A stretch of DNA of 64,000 nt from Azospirillum sp. TSA2s (GTDB taxonomy: Bacteria; Pseudomonadota; Alphaproteobacteria; Azospirillales; Azospirillaceae): contig NZ_CP039649.1 in the NCBI RefSeq assembly GCF_004923315.1, forward strand, positions 582,001-646,000, given 5' to 3'. The notes beneath the pieces were generated by a model. That model searched no databases, had not been told where the DNA came from, and was given only the letters and a program-made list of their open reading frames with translations. The stretch's first letter is position 1. Every line of letters begins with the position of its first letter. Below, in pieces: positions 17,569 to 26,447 of this stretch. The position numbers and the translations under genes were made by a program.

Positions 17569-18363
17569 TCAGTGCTGGCCGACCAGGATGCGGTCCAACC
17601 CATAGACGCGGTCGAGCAGAAGCACGGCGACCGCGGTGATGCCGATGATCAGCGCCGAAACCGCCGCCATCATCGGGTCGATGGATTCGGTGGCGTACAT
17701 GTACATCCGCACCGGCAGCGTCACCGTGGACGGCGAGGTGATGAAGATGGACATGGTCAGCTCGTCGAAGCTGTTGATGAAGGCGATCAGCCAGCCGCCG
17801 GTGACGCCGGGCAGGATCATCGGCAGGGTGACGCGGCGGAACACGGTGGCCTCGCTGGCCCCCAGCGAGAAGGCGGCCTGCTCCACGCTGCGGTCGAAGC
17901 CGGAAATCGCGGCGATCAGCAGGCGCATGACATAGGGCGTGACGATCACGATGTGCGCCGCCACCAGCCAGCCGAAGCTGCCCGTGGCGCCGACGATGGC
18001 GAACAGCCGCAGCATGGCGACGCCCAGCACCAGATGCGGGATGATCAGCGGCGACAGGAACAGAGCATTCAGGAAGCCGCGGCCGGGAAACTCCCAGCGC
18101 GTGATGGCGAGGGAGGCCGGCACCGCCAGCACCACCGCCAGCGTCGCCGACAGCACCGCCAGCCACAGGCTGTTCCAGAAGGACTGGACGAAGTCCGGGT
18201 GATGGAACACCGCGTCGAACCAGCGCAGCGAGAAGCCGTTGGTCGGCAGCGACAGCGTATTCTCGGGCGTGAAGGCGACGAGGCAGACGATCGCCAGCGG
18301 CGCCAGCATGAAGATGACGACCAGCGTATGAAAAATCAGGGCGACGGGTCCGTTGCGGGTCAT
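17569..18363 (-). CDS. ABC transporter permease, PotC type
   Basis: A 264-residue inner-membrane permease with about six helices. It carries the binding-protein-dependent transport signature EQAAFSLGASEATVFRRVTL (the EAA loop that contacts the ATPase). The N-terminal LIFHTLVVIFMLAPLAIVCL and FTPENTLSLPTNGFSLRWF match the second permease of spermidine/putrescine-class importers. It starts 7 bases after the PotB-type gene and is followed by the dehydrogenase genes in the same operon. Confidence 0.88.
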   Translation of the reverse strand: MTRNGPVALIFHTLVVIFMLAPLAIVCLVAFTPENTLSLPTNGFSLRWFDAVFHHPDFVQSFWNSLWLAVLSATLAVVLAVPASLAITRWEFPGRGFLNALFLSPLIIPHLVLGVAMLRLFAIVGATGSFGWLVAAHIVIVTPYVMRLLIAAISGFDRSVEQAAFSLGASEATVFRRVTLPMILPGVTGGWLIAFINSFDELTMSIFITSPSTVTLPVRMYMYATESIDPMMAAVSALIIGITAVAVLLLDRVYGLDRILVGQH

Positions 18364-18370
18364 GGCATCC

Positions 18371-19276
18371 TCACCCCAGCCGGCGGCGGTAATGGCCTTC
18401 CACCAGACGGTGGTAGGTCAGCATGACGATCAGGTTGGCGATCAGCAGAAGTGCTGCGACCGCGGCCCCCATCGGCCAGTTCAGGTCGCTGAGATACTGG
18501 TCGTAGACCACCGTCGCGACCATCTTCAGCCGCCGCCCGCCGAGCAGGCCGGGAATGGCGAAGGCGCTGGCGCTGAGGCCGAAGACGATCAGGCTTCCCG
18601 ACAGGATGCCGGGCAGGATCTGCGGCGCAACCACCCGGACGATGGCCGTGCCGCGCGAGGCGCCGAAGGACAGCGCCGCCTGCTCCACCGCCGGATCCAG
18701 CTTCTGCAGCGAGGTCCAGACCGGGATGACCATGAAGGGCAGCATGACGTGGACCAGGGCCACGATCACCGTGCCTTCGGTGTAGAGCAACCGCATGCGG
18801 CCGATGCCGAACGCCATCAGCGCGGCATTCACCGGCCCTTCCGGCCCCAGCAGCATGCTCCAGCCGAAGGCGCGCACCACGACGGAGACCAGCAGCGGCG
18901 CCAGGATCACCAGCAGGAAGATCGAGCGCCAGGGGTTGGTCATCCGGCTGAGGATGTAGGCCTCCGGCACGCCGATCACCACGCAGATGGCGGTCGCCAG
19001 CGCCGATATCCGGAAGGTGCGCAGGAAGATTTCCAGGTAATACTCGTCGGTCAGGACCGACAGGTAATGCTCCAGCGTGAAGCCACCGGTGCGCCCGGTC
19101 GCATAGTCGAACTGGTTGAAGGACAGCAAAGCCGTCAGGAACAGCGGAATCAGCACCAGCGCCGAGAACAGCAGGACAGCCGGCGCCGACAGGAACAGCG
19201 GCGCGGTGGGGAATCTGCGTTCAGGCGTCTCCTCGCCCGGCGAGGCAGGGGCGGCATCGGGAAGGGTTGCGCTCAT
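18371..19276 (-). CDS. ABC transporter permease, PotB type
   Basis: A 301-residue permease with about six membrane helices and an EAA loop, EQAALSFGASRGTAIVRVV. It pairs with the PotC-type subunit. The start at 19276 forms an ATGA overlap with the ATPase gene, so I reject the open frame that continues further upstream (Arg/Gly-rich, unlike protein). The first 30 residues are a polar Pro/Glu-rich tail before helix 1. Confidence 0.88.
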   Translation of the reverse strand: MSATLPDAAPASPGEETPERRFPTAPLFLSAPAVLLFSALVLIPLFLTALLSFNQFDYATGRTGGFTLEHYLSVLTDEYYLEIFLRTFRISALATAICVVIGVPEAYILSRMTNPWRSIFLLVILAPLLVSVVVRAFGWSMLLGPEGPVNAALMAFGIGRMRLLYTEGTVIVALVHVMLPFMVIPVWTSLQKLDPAVEQAALSFGASRGTAIVRVVAPQILPGILSGSLIVFGLSASAFAIPGLLGGRRLKMVATVVYDQYLSDLNWPMGAAVAALLLIANLIVMLTYHRLVEGHYRRRLG

Positions 19277-20367
19277 CCCGTCACCTCGAGCGCCACGTCG
19301 GGCGCCTCCGCCATGGCGCCGCGATGGACGCGCACGACCGACGGCGACCATTCCAGCCCAACCGTCGCGCCCGGCTCCGCCGGGGTGGAGCCGTCATTCG
19401 GCGTCACCACCATCAGCGTGCCGAGCGGCCCGTCGATGTGATAGAGCCACTGGCTGCCCAGGAAGAAGCGGTCGGCGACACGGCCGGTCAGCAGCCCGTT
19501 CGCCGGGGCGGTCAGGTGCAGCTTCTCCGGCCGGATGCACAGCGTCACCGTCTCGCCCACCGACAGGCCGGCGGCTTCGACCGGCACGGCGATGCCGGCC
19601 AGCGACACCGTGGCGCCGGCGCCGGTCCTGGTGACGACCTTGCCCGGCAGCAGGTTGGTCTTGCCGACGAAGCGGGAGATGAACTCCGTCTCCGGATGCT
19701 CGTAGATGCGATAGGGCTGGTCGATCTGGGTGATGCGCCCGGCCTCCATCACCACGACGCGGTCGCTGATCGAGAAGGCTTCGGCCTGATCGTGGGTGAC
19801 CATGACCGTGGTGGTGCCGACCTTGCGCTGAATCTCGCGCAGTTCGAACTGCATCGCCTCGCGCAGCTTGGCGTCCAGGTTCGACAGCGGCTCGTCCAGC
19901 AGCAGGACCGGCGGGCGGATGACCAGGGCGCGGGCCAGCGCCACGCGCTGGCGCTGGCCGCCCGACAGTTCGCGCGGATAGCGCTTGGCATAGGGGGACA
20001 GGTGGACCAGCGACAGCGCCTCTTCGACGCGGGGCTTGCGCTCGCCCTTGGGCACGCGCTGCATCTCCAGGCCGAAGCTGACATTGTCGAACACGGTCAT
20101 GTGCGGGAACAGCGCGTAGCTCTGGAACACGATGCCCAGCCCGCGGCTGTTCGCCTTGGCCCGCGTGATGTCGCGGCCGTCCAGCCGGATGGTGCCGGCC
20201 GACGGTTCCACGAAACCGGCGATCATCTGCAGGGTCGTGGTCTTGCCGCAGCCCGAGGGGCCGAGCAGAGAGACGAACTCCCCCTTTTCCACCGACAGCG
20301 AGACATCGCCGACCGCGGTCAGCGGGCCGTAACGCTTGGTGATGTTTTTCAATTCGAGGAACGACAC
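19273..20367 (-). CDS. ABC transporter ATP-binding protein, PotA type
   Basis: A 364-residue ATPase with Walker A GPSGCGKTTT, signature LSGGQRQRVALARAL, Walker B LLLDEPLSNLD and the H-loop VTHDQAEA. A C-terminal TOBE/OB-fold regulatory domain (about residues 240-350) is typical of PotA/FbpC/MalK-type importers. It is the first gene of the leftward transporter-dehydrogenase operon and faces a divergent IclR regulator 190 bases away. Confidence 0.9.
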   Translation of the reverse strand: MSFLELKNITKRYGPLTAVGDVSLSVEKGEFVSLLGPSGCGKTTTLQMIAGFVEPSAGTIRLDGRDITRAKANSRGLGIVFQSYALFPHMTVFDNVSFGLEMQRVPKGERKPRVEEALSLVHLSPYAKRYPRELSGGQRQRVALARALVIRPPVLLLDEPLSNLDAKLREAMQFELREIQRKVGTTTVMVTHDQAEAFSISDRVVVMEAGRITQIDQPYRIYEHPETEFISRFVGKTNLLPGKVVTRTGAGATVSLAGIAVPVEAAGLSVGETVTLCIRPEKLHLTAPANGLLTGRVADRFFLGSQWLYHIDGPLGTLMVVTPNDGSTPAEPGATVGLEWSPSVVRVHRGAMAEAPDVALEVTG

Positions 20368-20496
20368 GGGGGGAATTCTCCCTCTTGCGACAATTGGCCT
20401 CGGTCTCCGGGCCTCACCTGTTGCCCCGATGGTTCCGCCGCACCCCCTGTCGCGTCAATCCGCTTTTTCCATAGACAGAAAAGATTTTGCAAAAGC

Positions 20497-20511
20497 TTCC
20501 GATATGCGGAA
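20497..20511. promoter_or_regulatory. candidate IclR-family operator palindrome
   Basis: TTCCGATATGCGGAA is a 15-base palindrome with 5-base arms TTCCG/CGGAA. It lies in the 190-base gap between the divergent PotA-type and IclR genes, about 47 bases before the iclR start. IclR-family proteins commonly bind palindromes of this size and form in their own promoter regions. The function is inferred from position and symmetry only. Confidence 0.55.
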
Positions 20512-20557
20512 TAGATGGACCAACAAACATTCTTCGATTTTCAGGAAGAGGCTGGAA

Positions 20558-21430
20558 ATGAGCGCCGACACCCGCAGCAAGACCGACAAGAGCACCGGTG
20601 GCGAGGGCACCGGCAACGAGGAGGCGGGCGGCAAATCCAGCCTGCAGCGCGGGTTGGCGATCCTGCGCCTGCTGGCCTCCTCCAACGAGACGGGGGCTCG
20701 GCTGACCGACATCTCACGCGCCCTCGACCTCACCCCGCCGACCGTCCACCGACTGCTGAAGATCCTGGTGGAAGAAGGCATGGCGGAGGCGGACAAGGCG
20801 ACCAAGCGCTACCGGCTGGGCATCGACCTGTTCGGTTTGGCGGCGCAGGCCGGAAACCCGAACAACCTGCGCGACATCTGCCGGCCGATCCTGCTGCGCC
20901 TATCGGCGACCCTGCGCGACACCATCTTCCTGCTGGTGCGCAGCGGCTTCGACGCGGTGTGCCTGGACCGCAGCGAGGGGCCCTTCCCCATCCGCTCCTT
21001 CACCGGCGACATCGGCGGCCGGGTGACGCTGGGCGTCGGCCAGGGCAGCCTTGCCATCATGGCCTTCCTGCATGCGGAGGAGCGGGAGGAAGTCATCCGC
21101 TTCAACCTGCCGCGCATGCAGGGTGTCGGCATCATCGACGAGGTCTATCTGCGCACGGAGATCGCGCGGGTGCGGGAGGTGGGCTATGCCAGCCGCTCCA
21201 CCGGCCTGCTGCCGGGAATGTCCGGCGTGGCGGTTCCGGTGCTGGACCGCGACGGCCACGCGGTGGCGGCACTGAGCGTCGGCACGATCAGCGAGCGGCT
21301 GAACGAGGAGCGGCTGCCGGTGGTGGTCGACATCTTGAAACGCGAATCCGCTGCGATCAGCCGCCAGTTGAACCCCTTCGACCCGGTGCTCCGTCGTCCC
21401 GCCGCGATTCTGGGGGGCGGTCCGGCATGA
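20558..21430 (+). CDS. IclR-family transcriptional regulator
   Basis: A 290-residue regulator with an N-terminal winged helix-turn-helix (SSLQRGLAILRLLASSNE, then LTDISRALDLTPPTVHRLLK) and a C-terminal GAF-like effector domain. The latter includes LGVGQGSLAIMAF and a GYASRSTGLLPGMSGVAVPV segment. ATG 20558 is chosen because AGGAAGAGG lies just upstream. In-frame ATGs further left overlap the candidate operator. Divergent placement suggests it controls the transporter-dehydrogenase operon and itself. Effector unknown. Confidence 0.9.
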   Translation: MSADTRSKTDKSTGGEGTGNEEAGGKSSLQRGLAILRLLASSNETGARLTDISRALDLTPPTVHRLLKILVEEGMAEADKATKRYRLGIDLFGLAAQAGNPNNLRDICRPILLRLSATLRDTIFLLVRSGFDAVCLDRSEGPFPIRSFTGDIGGRVTLGVGQGSLAIMAFLHAEEREEVIRFNLPRMQGVGIIDEVYLRTEIARVREVGYASRSTGLLPGMSGVAVPVLDRDGHAVAALSVGTISERLNEERLPVVVDILKRESAAISRQLNPFDPVLRRPAAILGGGPA

Positions 21431-21606
21431 GGGGCGTGAAGAAGGCCGACCTGCCGACCAAGATTTGCCCGGTCTGCAACCGTCCCTTCACTTGGCGCAA
21501 GACGTGGGAGCGGGTGTGGGACGAGGTGAAATACTGCTCCGACCGCTGCCGGAGCGACGCCCGCAGGCGCGGTGAGCGGCCGGAGAGCGACACGTCGCGA
21601 TCCTGA
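21427..21606 (+). CDS. DUF2256-type small zinc-finger-like protein
   Basis: A 59-residue basic protein. It has a CPVC...CSDRC four-cysteine arrangement with the strongly conserved FTWRKTWERVWDEVKYCSDR segment that marks DUF2256. It overlaps the iclR stop by ATGA, so it is co-translated with the regulator. DUF2256 genes are often found near photolyase/cryptochrome genes; none is present here. Function unknown, probably metal or nucleic-acid binding. Confidence 0.85.
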   Translation: MRGVKKADLPTKICPVCNRPFTWRKTWERVWDEVKYCSDRCRSDARRRGERPESDTSRS

Positions 21607-21854
21607 CCGGATCGCCAAGAAGAGTTGCCCCTTTTTCAATCACATGCCAGCATTCTGACCGGCCGGATTGCAGCGTCCGCAAGGCGGGCGGCGGTAGCGG
21701 CCGATGGCATTTCCGTTGCATTCGCATGCACGGCTCGCGAGGGGGCGATGGATTTACGGGAGGAGCATTCCCGGGTATTCATGCCACATGCGGGCCGGAG
21801 ACCTGCTGCCAGCAAAATGCAGCCAACGATACTCAGCGACGAAGGGGACTCACG

Positions 21855-22892
21855 ATGTCGGTTCGGGGGACGGGGGATCAGGCGATGACGGTTGGAATGA
21901 CGCGCCGCGCGGTGCTGTGCGGCGTCGCCGCGGTGGCCTTCGCGGCGGTGGCCGGCAGCTCCCTGCCGGCATTCGCGGAAGGCAAGCTGAAGGTCGCCGG
22001 CATCTACACCGTGCCGATCGAGCAGCAGTGGGTCAGCCGCATCCATGTCGCGCTGAAGGCCGCCGCCGACCGCGGCGACATCGAGTATGTCTGGGCCGAG
22101 TCGGTCGCCAACACCGACTATGAGCGCGTGATGCGCCAGTATGCCGAGGCCGGCCAGCAGTTGGTCTTCGGCGAGGTGTTCGGCGTGGAGCGCGCCGCCC
22201 GCGCCGTCGCCAAGGACTATCCGAAGACCGCCTTCGTCATGGGCTCCAGCTTCAAGCCGCAGGAGCCCAACTTCTCGGTCTTCGACAACTACATCCAGGA
22301 GCCGGCCTACCTGTCCGGCATGGTCGCCGGCGGCATGACCAAGTCGAACGTGATCGGCATGGTCGGCGGCTATCCGATCCCAGAGGTCAACCGCCTGATG
22401 AACGCTTTCATGGAAGGCGCCAAGGAGGTCAACCCGCAGGTCAAGTTCTCGGTCAGCTTCATCGGCTCCTGGTTCGACCCGCCCAAGGCCAAGGAAGCCG
22501 CCTTCGCCATGATCGACCGCGGCGCCGACGTGATGTACGCCGAGCGCTTCGGCGTGTCCGACGCGGCCAAGGAGCGCAAGGTTCTGGCCATCGGCAACGT
22601 CATCGACACCCAGCCGCAGTATCCCGACACCGTCGTCGCCAGCGCCCTGTGGCACATGGAACCGTCGGTGGAGCGCGCCATCGCCGCGGTGAAGGCCGGC
22701 AGCTACAAGGCCGAGGATTACGGCCCCTACAGCATGATGGCGCACAAGGGCTCCAGCCTGGCGCCGCTCGGCACCTTCGAGTCGAAGGTCCCCGACGCCA
22801 TCAAGGCGAAGGTCAAGGAGCGCGAGCAGCAGATCCGCGACGGCAAGTTCACCGTGAAGGTCAACGACGCCGAGCCGAAGTCGACGATGTGA
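21855..22892 (+). CDS. BmpA-family nucleoside/nucleobase-binding protein of an ABC importer
   Basis: A 345-residue periplasmic solute-binding protein of the BMP (Med/PnrA-like) family. A long N-region with TRR precedes a hydrophobic segment (AVLCGVAAVAFAAVAGSS) and a likely cleavage after PAFA. The Arg pair allows Tat export, although it is not a strict Tat motif. No lipobox Cys at the cleavage point is evident. The mature domain starts KLKVAGIYTVPIEQQWVSR. ATG 21855 has AGGGG upstream. ATG 21885 and 21897 are alternatives. It opens an operon with the ATPase, two permeases and a CodA-like deaminase. Confidence 0.88.
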   Translation: MSVRGTGDQAMTVGMTRRAVLCGVAAVAFAAVAGSSLPAFAEGKLKVAGIYTVPIEQQWVSRIHVALKAAADRGDIEYVWAESVANTDYERVMRQYAEAGQQLVFGEVFGVERAARAVAKDYPKTAFVMGSSFKPQEPNFSVFDNYIQEPAYLSGMVAGGMTKSNVIGMVGGYPIPEVNRLMNAFMEGAKEVNPQVKFSVSFIGSWFDPPKAKEAAFAMIDRGADVMYAERFGVSDAAKERKVLAIGNVIDTQPQYPDTVVASALWHMEPSVERAIAAVKAGSYKAEDYGPYSMMAHKGSSLAPLGTFESKVPDAIKAKVKEREQQIRDGKFTVKVNDAEPKSTM

Positions 22893-22909
22893 CGCCCGGC
22901 GTATCTGCA

Positions 22910-24478
22910 ATGTCATCACCCGTGAAAGGCGGGCCGGAGGTCGTCCTCCGGCTCGCCGGCATTTCGAAGCGGTTCGGTCCGCTGCTCGCCAACGACGACA
23001 TCTCGCTGACGCTGCGCGCCGGCGAGGTGCTGGCCCTGCTTGGCGAGAACGGCGCCGGCAAGACCACCCTGATGAACATCCTCTTCGGCCATTACGTCGC
23101 CGACGAGGGCACAATCGAGGCGTTCGGCCGCCCGCTGCCGCCGGGGTCACCCCGCGCGGCGCTGGAGGCCGGCATCGGCATGGTCCACCAGCATTTCACG
23201 TTGGCGGACAATCTGTCGGTGCTGGACAACATAGCCGTAGGCACCGAATCGCTGTGGCGCTGGCGCTCCGACCGGGGTGCCGCCCGCCGCCGGCTGCTCG
23301 ACCTGTCCAAGCGCTTCGGGCTGGAGGTTCGGCCGGACGCGCTGGTTGGCGACCTGTCGGTCGGCGAGCGCCAGCGGGTGGAGATCCTGAAGGCGCTCTA
23401 CCGCGACGCCTGCATCCTGATCCTGGACGAGCCGACCGCGGTGCTGACGCCGCAGGAATCGGCGGGGCTGTTCGACACGCTGCGCCGGCTGACCGCCGAC
23501 GGCCTCGCCGTCGTCTTCATCAGCCACAAGATGAACGAGGTCTTCGCCGCCAGCGATACCGTCGCCGTTCTGCGCGCCGGAAAGCTGGTCGCCACCCACG
23601 CCACCGCCTCGACCGACCGCGCCAAGCTGGCCGAGCTGATGGTCGGCCGCAGCGTCAAGCCGCCGGCCCCCACCCCGCTCAGCCCCGGCGAACCGGTGCT
23701 GGAGCTGTCGGGCGTCACGGTGGCCTCCGGCCATGGCCGCCCGCTGCTGGACGGCGTCGATCTGACCGTGCGCCGCCATCAGGTGGTCGGCATCGCCGGC
23801 GTATCCGGCAATGGCCAGACGGCGCTGGCCGAGCTGGTCAGCGGGTTGATCCGTCCGGATTCGGGCCGGCTGTCCTTGAAGGGCAGCGTGGTGGAGCATG
23901 GCGACCCCGCCGACATGGTCCGGCGCGGTGTCGCCCGCATCCCGGAGGATCGGCACAGCGCCGGTCTGGTCGGCGCCATGGCGGTGTGGGAGAACCTGAT
24001 CGCCGAGCGCTATCACGATTCCGCCTTCTCCCGCTTCGGCGTGCTTCGGCGCGGCGCGGCCCGGAGCTACGCCCGCAAGGTGATCGAGGAGTTCGACGTC
24101 CGCTGCCCAGGTCCCGATGCCCGGACACAGCTGCTGTCGGGTGGCAATATGCAGAAGCTGATCCTGGGCCGGACGCTGGCCCACGGGCCGGACCTGATCC
24201 TGGCGAGCCAGCCGACGCGCGGGCTCGACATCGGTGCGGTGTCCTACGTCCACAGCCGCCTGCTCGACGCCCGCGCCGCCGGGGCCGGCGTTCTGCTGAT
24301 CTCCGAGGATCTGGACGAGATCCTGGCGCTGGCCGATTGCGTCACCGTCGCCTATCACGGGCGCCTCACCCCGCTTCTGCCGCATGACCGGGTGTCGGTC
24401 AGCCAGCTCGGCCTGCTGATGGCCGGGCATTGGGACATCCTGCGCGACATCCTGCCGGAGACCGTTCATGCGGCTTGA
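22910..24478 (+). CDS. BMP-type ABC importer ATPase, two nucleotide-binding domains
   Basis: A 522-residue fused ATPase (RbsA/YufO architecture). The first domain has Walker A GENGAGKTTLMNIL, signature LSVGERQRVEIL and Walker B ILILDEPTAVLTPQE. The second has the degenerate Walker A GVSGNGQTALAEL and signature LSGGNMQKLILGR, as usual in this family where only one site is fully competent. It starts 17 bases after the binding-protein gene and its end overlaps the next permease start. Confidence 0.92.
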   Translation: MSSPVKGGPEVVLRLAGISKRFGPLLANDDISLTLRAGEVLALLGENGAGKTTLMNILFGHYVADEGTIEAFGRPLPPGSPRAALEAGIGMVHQHFTLADNLSVLDNIAVGTESLWRWRSDRGAARRRLLDLSKRFGLEVRPDALVGDLSVGERQRVEILKALYRDACILILDEPTAVLTPQESAGLFDTLRRLTADGLAVVFISHKMNEVFAASDTVAVLRAGKLVATHATASTDRAKLAELMVGRSVKPPAPTPLSPGEPVLELSGVTVASGHGRPLLDGVDLTVRRHQVVGIAGVSGNGQTALAELVSGLIRPDSGRLSLKGSVVEHGDPADMVRRGVARIPEDRHSAGLVGAMAVWENLIAERYHDSAFSRFGVLRRGAARSYARKVIEEFDVRCPGPDARTQLLSGGNMQKLILGRTLAHGPDLILASQPTRGLDIGAVSYVHSRLLDARAAGAGVLLISEDLDEILALADCVTVAYHGRLTPLLPHDRVSVSQLGLLMAGHWDILRDILPETVHAA

Positions 24479-25517
24479 ACCGCGCACCGATACCCCGCTC
24501 GCCCTGCGGCTGCTGGCGCCGGTGGGCGCCGTGGTGGCGGCGCTGGCGCTCTGCGCCCTGCTGGTCGCCTGGACCGGCGCGCCGGTGCTGCGCGCCTACG
24601 GCCTGCTGTTCGAGGGGGCGGTCGGTTCCCGCTTCGCCCTGACCGAGACGCTGACCCGCGCCACCCCGCTGATCCTGACCGGCCTAGCCGCCGCCGTCGC
24701 CTTTCGCGCCAAGCTGTGGAACATCGGAGCGGAGGGCCAGCTCTACATGGGCGCCCTGGCCGCCGTGGTGGTCGGCGGCGGCATGCTCGACCTGCCGGCC
24801 TGGGCGCTGATCCCCCTGGTGATGATCGCCGGCATGGCGGCAGGCGGCGTCACCCTGCTCGGCCCCGCGGTGCTGAAGGTCCGCTTCGGCGTCGACGAGG
24901 TGGTGACCACCCTGCTGCTGAACTTCGTCGTGCTTCTGCTGGTGTCGATGCTGCTGGAAGGGGCCTTGAAGGACCCGATGGGCATGGGCTGGCCGCAGTC
25001 GGCGCCGGTCGTGGAAGCGGCGGAGCTGCCCAAGCTGGTGGCGCGCACCCGGCTGCATGCCGGGTTCGCCATCGCGCTCGGCCTGTCGGTCCTGCTGTGG
25101 CTGGTCGATACCCGGACCATCTGGGGCTACGAGAACCGGGCGGTCGGCGCCAACCCGCGCGCCGCCGCCTTCGCCGGCATGCCGGTGACGCGGGTGATGC
25201 TGCGCACCGCCTTGCTGTCGGGTGGCCTCGCCGGGCTGGCCGGGGCCGCGGAGGTCTGCGGGCTGAAGGGCTACCTGACGCTCGACCTGTCGCCCGGCTT
25301 CGGCTACAGCGGCATCGTCGTCGCCATGCTGGCGCAGTTGCATCCGATCGGGGTGGTCGGGGCCGCGCTGTTCATCGCCGGCATCTTCGTCGGTGCCGAC
25401 GCCATGAGCCGGGCCATGCCGGTTCCCAACTACATCGCCGACGTCCTGGTCGCAACCAGCCTCCTGTGCATGCTGGTCGCCGGGCTGCTGGCGCGCTACC
25501 GGCTGCGGCGGGGGTAA
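24468..25517 (+). CDS. BMP-type ABC importer permease 1
   Basis: A 349-residue multi-helix permease of the YufP-like family. The conserved cytoplasmic loop is WGYENRAVGANPRAAAFAGM, and the AFRAKLWNIGAEGQLYMGAL segment is family-typical. It overlaps the ATPase gene by 11 bases and ends 6 bases before permease 2. It is paralogous to the truncated permease at the left end of the window, so the organism has at least two importers of this class. Confidence 0.9.
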   Translation: MRLEPRTDTPLALRLLAPVGAVVAALALCALLVAWTGAPVLRAYGLLFEGAVGSRFALTETLTRATPLILTGLAAAVAFRAKLWNIGAEGQLYMGALAAVVVGGGMLDLPAWALIPLVMIAGMAAGGVTLLGPAVLKVRFGVDEVVTTLLLNFVVLLLVSMLLEGALKDPMGMGWPQSAPVVEAAELPKLVARTRLHAGFAIALGLSVLLWLVDTRTIWGYENRAVGANPRAAAFAGMPVTRVMLRTALLSGGLAGLAGAAEVCGLKGYLTLDLSPGFGYSGIVVAMLAQLHPIGVVGAALFIAGIFVGADAMSRAMPVPNYIADVLVATSLLCMLVAGLLARYRLRRG

Positions 25518-25523
25518 GGGGTT

Positions 25524-26447
25524 ATGGATTTCCTGTCGACCATCCTCGACATCCTGCTGTCCGCCGCCTTCTGGACCGCGGTGCTGCGCATCGCCACCCC
25601 CTATGTGCTGGGCACGCTGGGCGAACTCGTGTGCGAGCGGGCCGGCGTGCTGAACCTCGGCATCGAAGGCATCATGACGCTGGGCGCCATGGCCGGCTGG
25701 ATGGCGGTCTACCAGGGGGCCGATCTGTGGACCGGCGTGCTGGTGGCGGCTGCCTGCGGTGCGCTGCTCGGCCTGCTGCATGCGGCGCTGACCGTGCCGC
25801 TCGGGCTGTCGCAACATGTGACGGGCATCGGCGTGACCCTGCTCGGCACCAGCCTGTCCTATTTTGTCTACCGCCTCGTCCTGCCGCAGGCCAGCACCCC
25901 GCCGACCATCGAGCCGTTCCAGCCACTGGCCCTGCCCGGCGCCCTGGCCCAGACGCCGCTGACCTACCTCGCCTTTCTTCTGATTGCAGTCGTCGCCTAT
26001 GTCCTCTACCGCACGCCGGTCGGGCTGGCGGTGCGGATGGTCGGCGAGAATCCGGCCGCCGCCGAGGCGCAGGGGCTGAACGTCACCGCCATCCGCATCG
26101 GCGCGGTGGTGGCGGGCAGTGCGCTGATGGCGCTGGCCGGCGCCTTCCTGACCCTGTCGGCCTTCAACGCCTTCTTTTTCAACATGGTCAACGGCCGCGG
26201 CTGGATCTGCATCGCGCTGGTGGTCTTCGCCTCCTGGCGGCCGGGCAAGGCTCTGCTGGGCGCCATGCTGTTCGCGGTGTTCGATGCGCTGCAACTGCGT
26301 TTGCAGCAGGCGAGCGGCGGCGTCCTCCCCTACCAGCTGTTCCTGATGATGCCCTATCTGCTGAGCATCCTGGCGCTGGTTCTGGTGGCCCGCCGGGCCT
26401 CCTACCCGCGCGCCCTGATGATCCCGTACCGCAAAGGAGAACGCTGA
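25524..26447 (+). CDS. BMP-type ABC importer permease 2
   Basis: A 307-residue permease of the YufQ-like family. It has CERAGVLNLGIEGIMTLGAM near the N-terminus and the loop VGLAVRMVGENPAAAEAQGL, clearly paralogous to the gene at 572-1546. The stop TGA shares its last base with the ATG of the deaminase gene (TGATG), so importer and enzyme are translationally coupled. Confidence 0.9.
   Translation: MDFLSTILDILLSAAFWTAVLRIATPYVLGTLGELVCERAGVLNLGIEGIMTLGAMAGWMAVYQGADLWTGVLVAAACGALLGLLHAALTVPLGLSQHVTGIGVTLLGTSLSYFVYRLVLPQASTPPTIEPFQPLALPGALAQTPLTYLAFLLIAVVAYVLYRTPVGLAVRMVGENPAAAEAQGLNVTAIRIGAVVAGSALMALAGAFLTLSAFNAFFFNMVNGRGWICIALVVFASWRPGKALLGAMLFAVFDALQLRLQQASGGVLPYQLFLMMPYLLSILALVLVARRASYPRALMIPYRKGER

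Noticed and set aside
16000..18426. A long rightward open frame of about 800 codons
   Set aside because: It runs antisense to four well-supported genes (HcnC-, HcnB-, HcnA- and PotC-like), and its product is Arg/Gly/Gln/His-rich without any domain. It is a high-GC shadow frame.
24716..26446. A long frame running through both permease genes and into codA
   Set aside because: Only the last 426 codons, from ATG 26447, form a real protein (CodA). The rest is out of frame with the permeases and lacks membrane or domain features.
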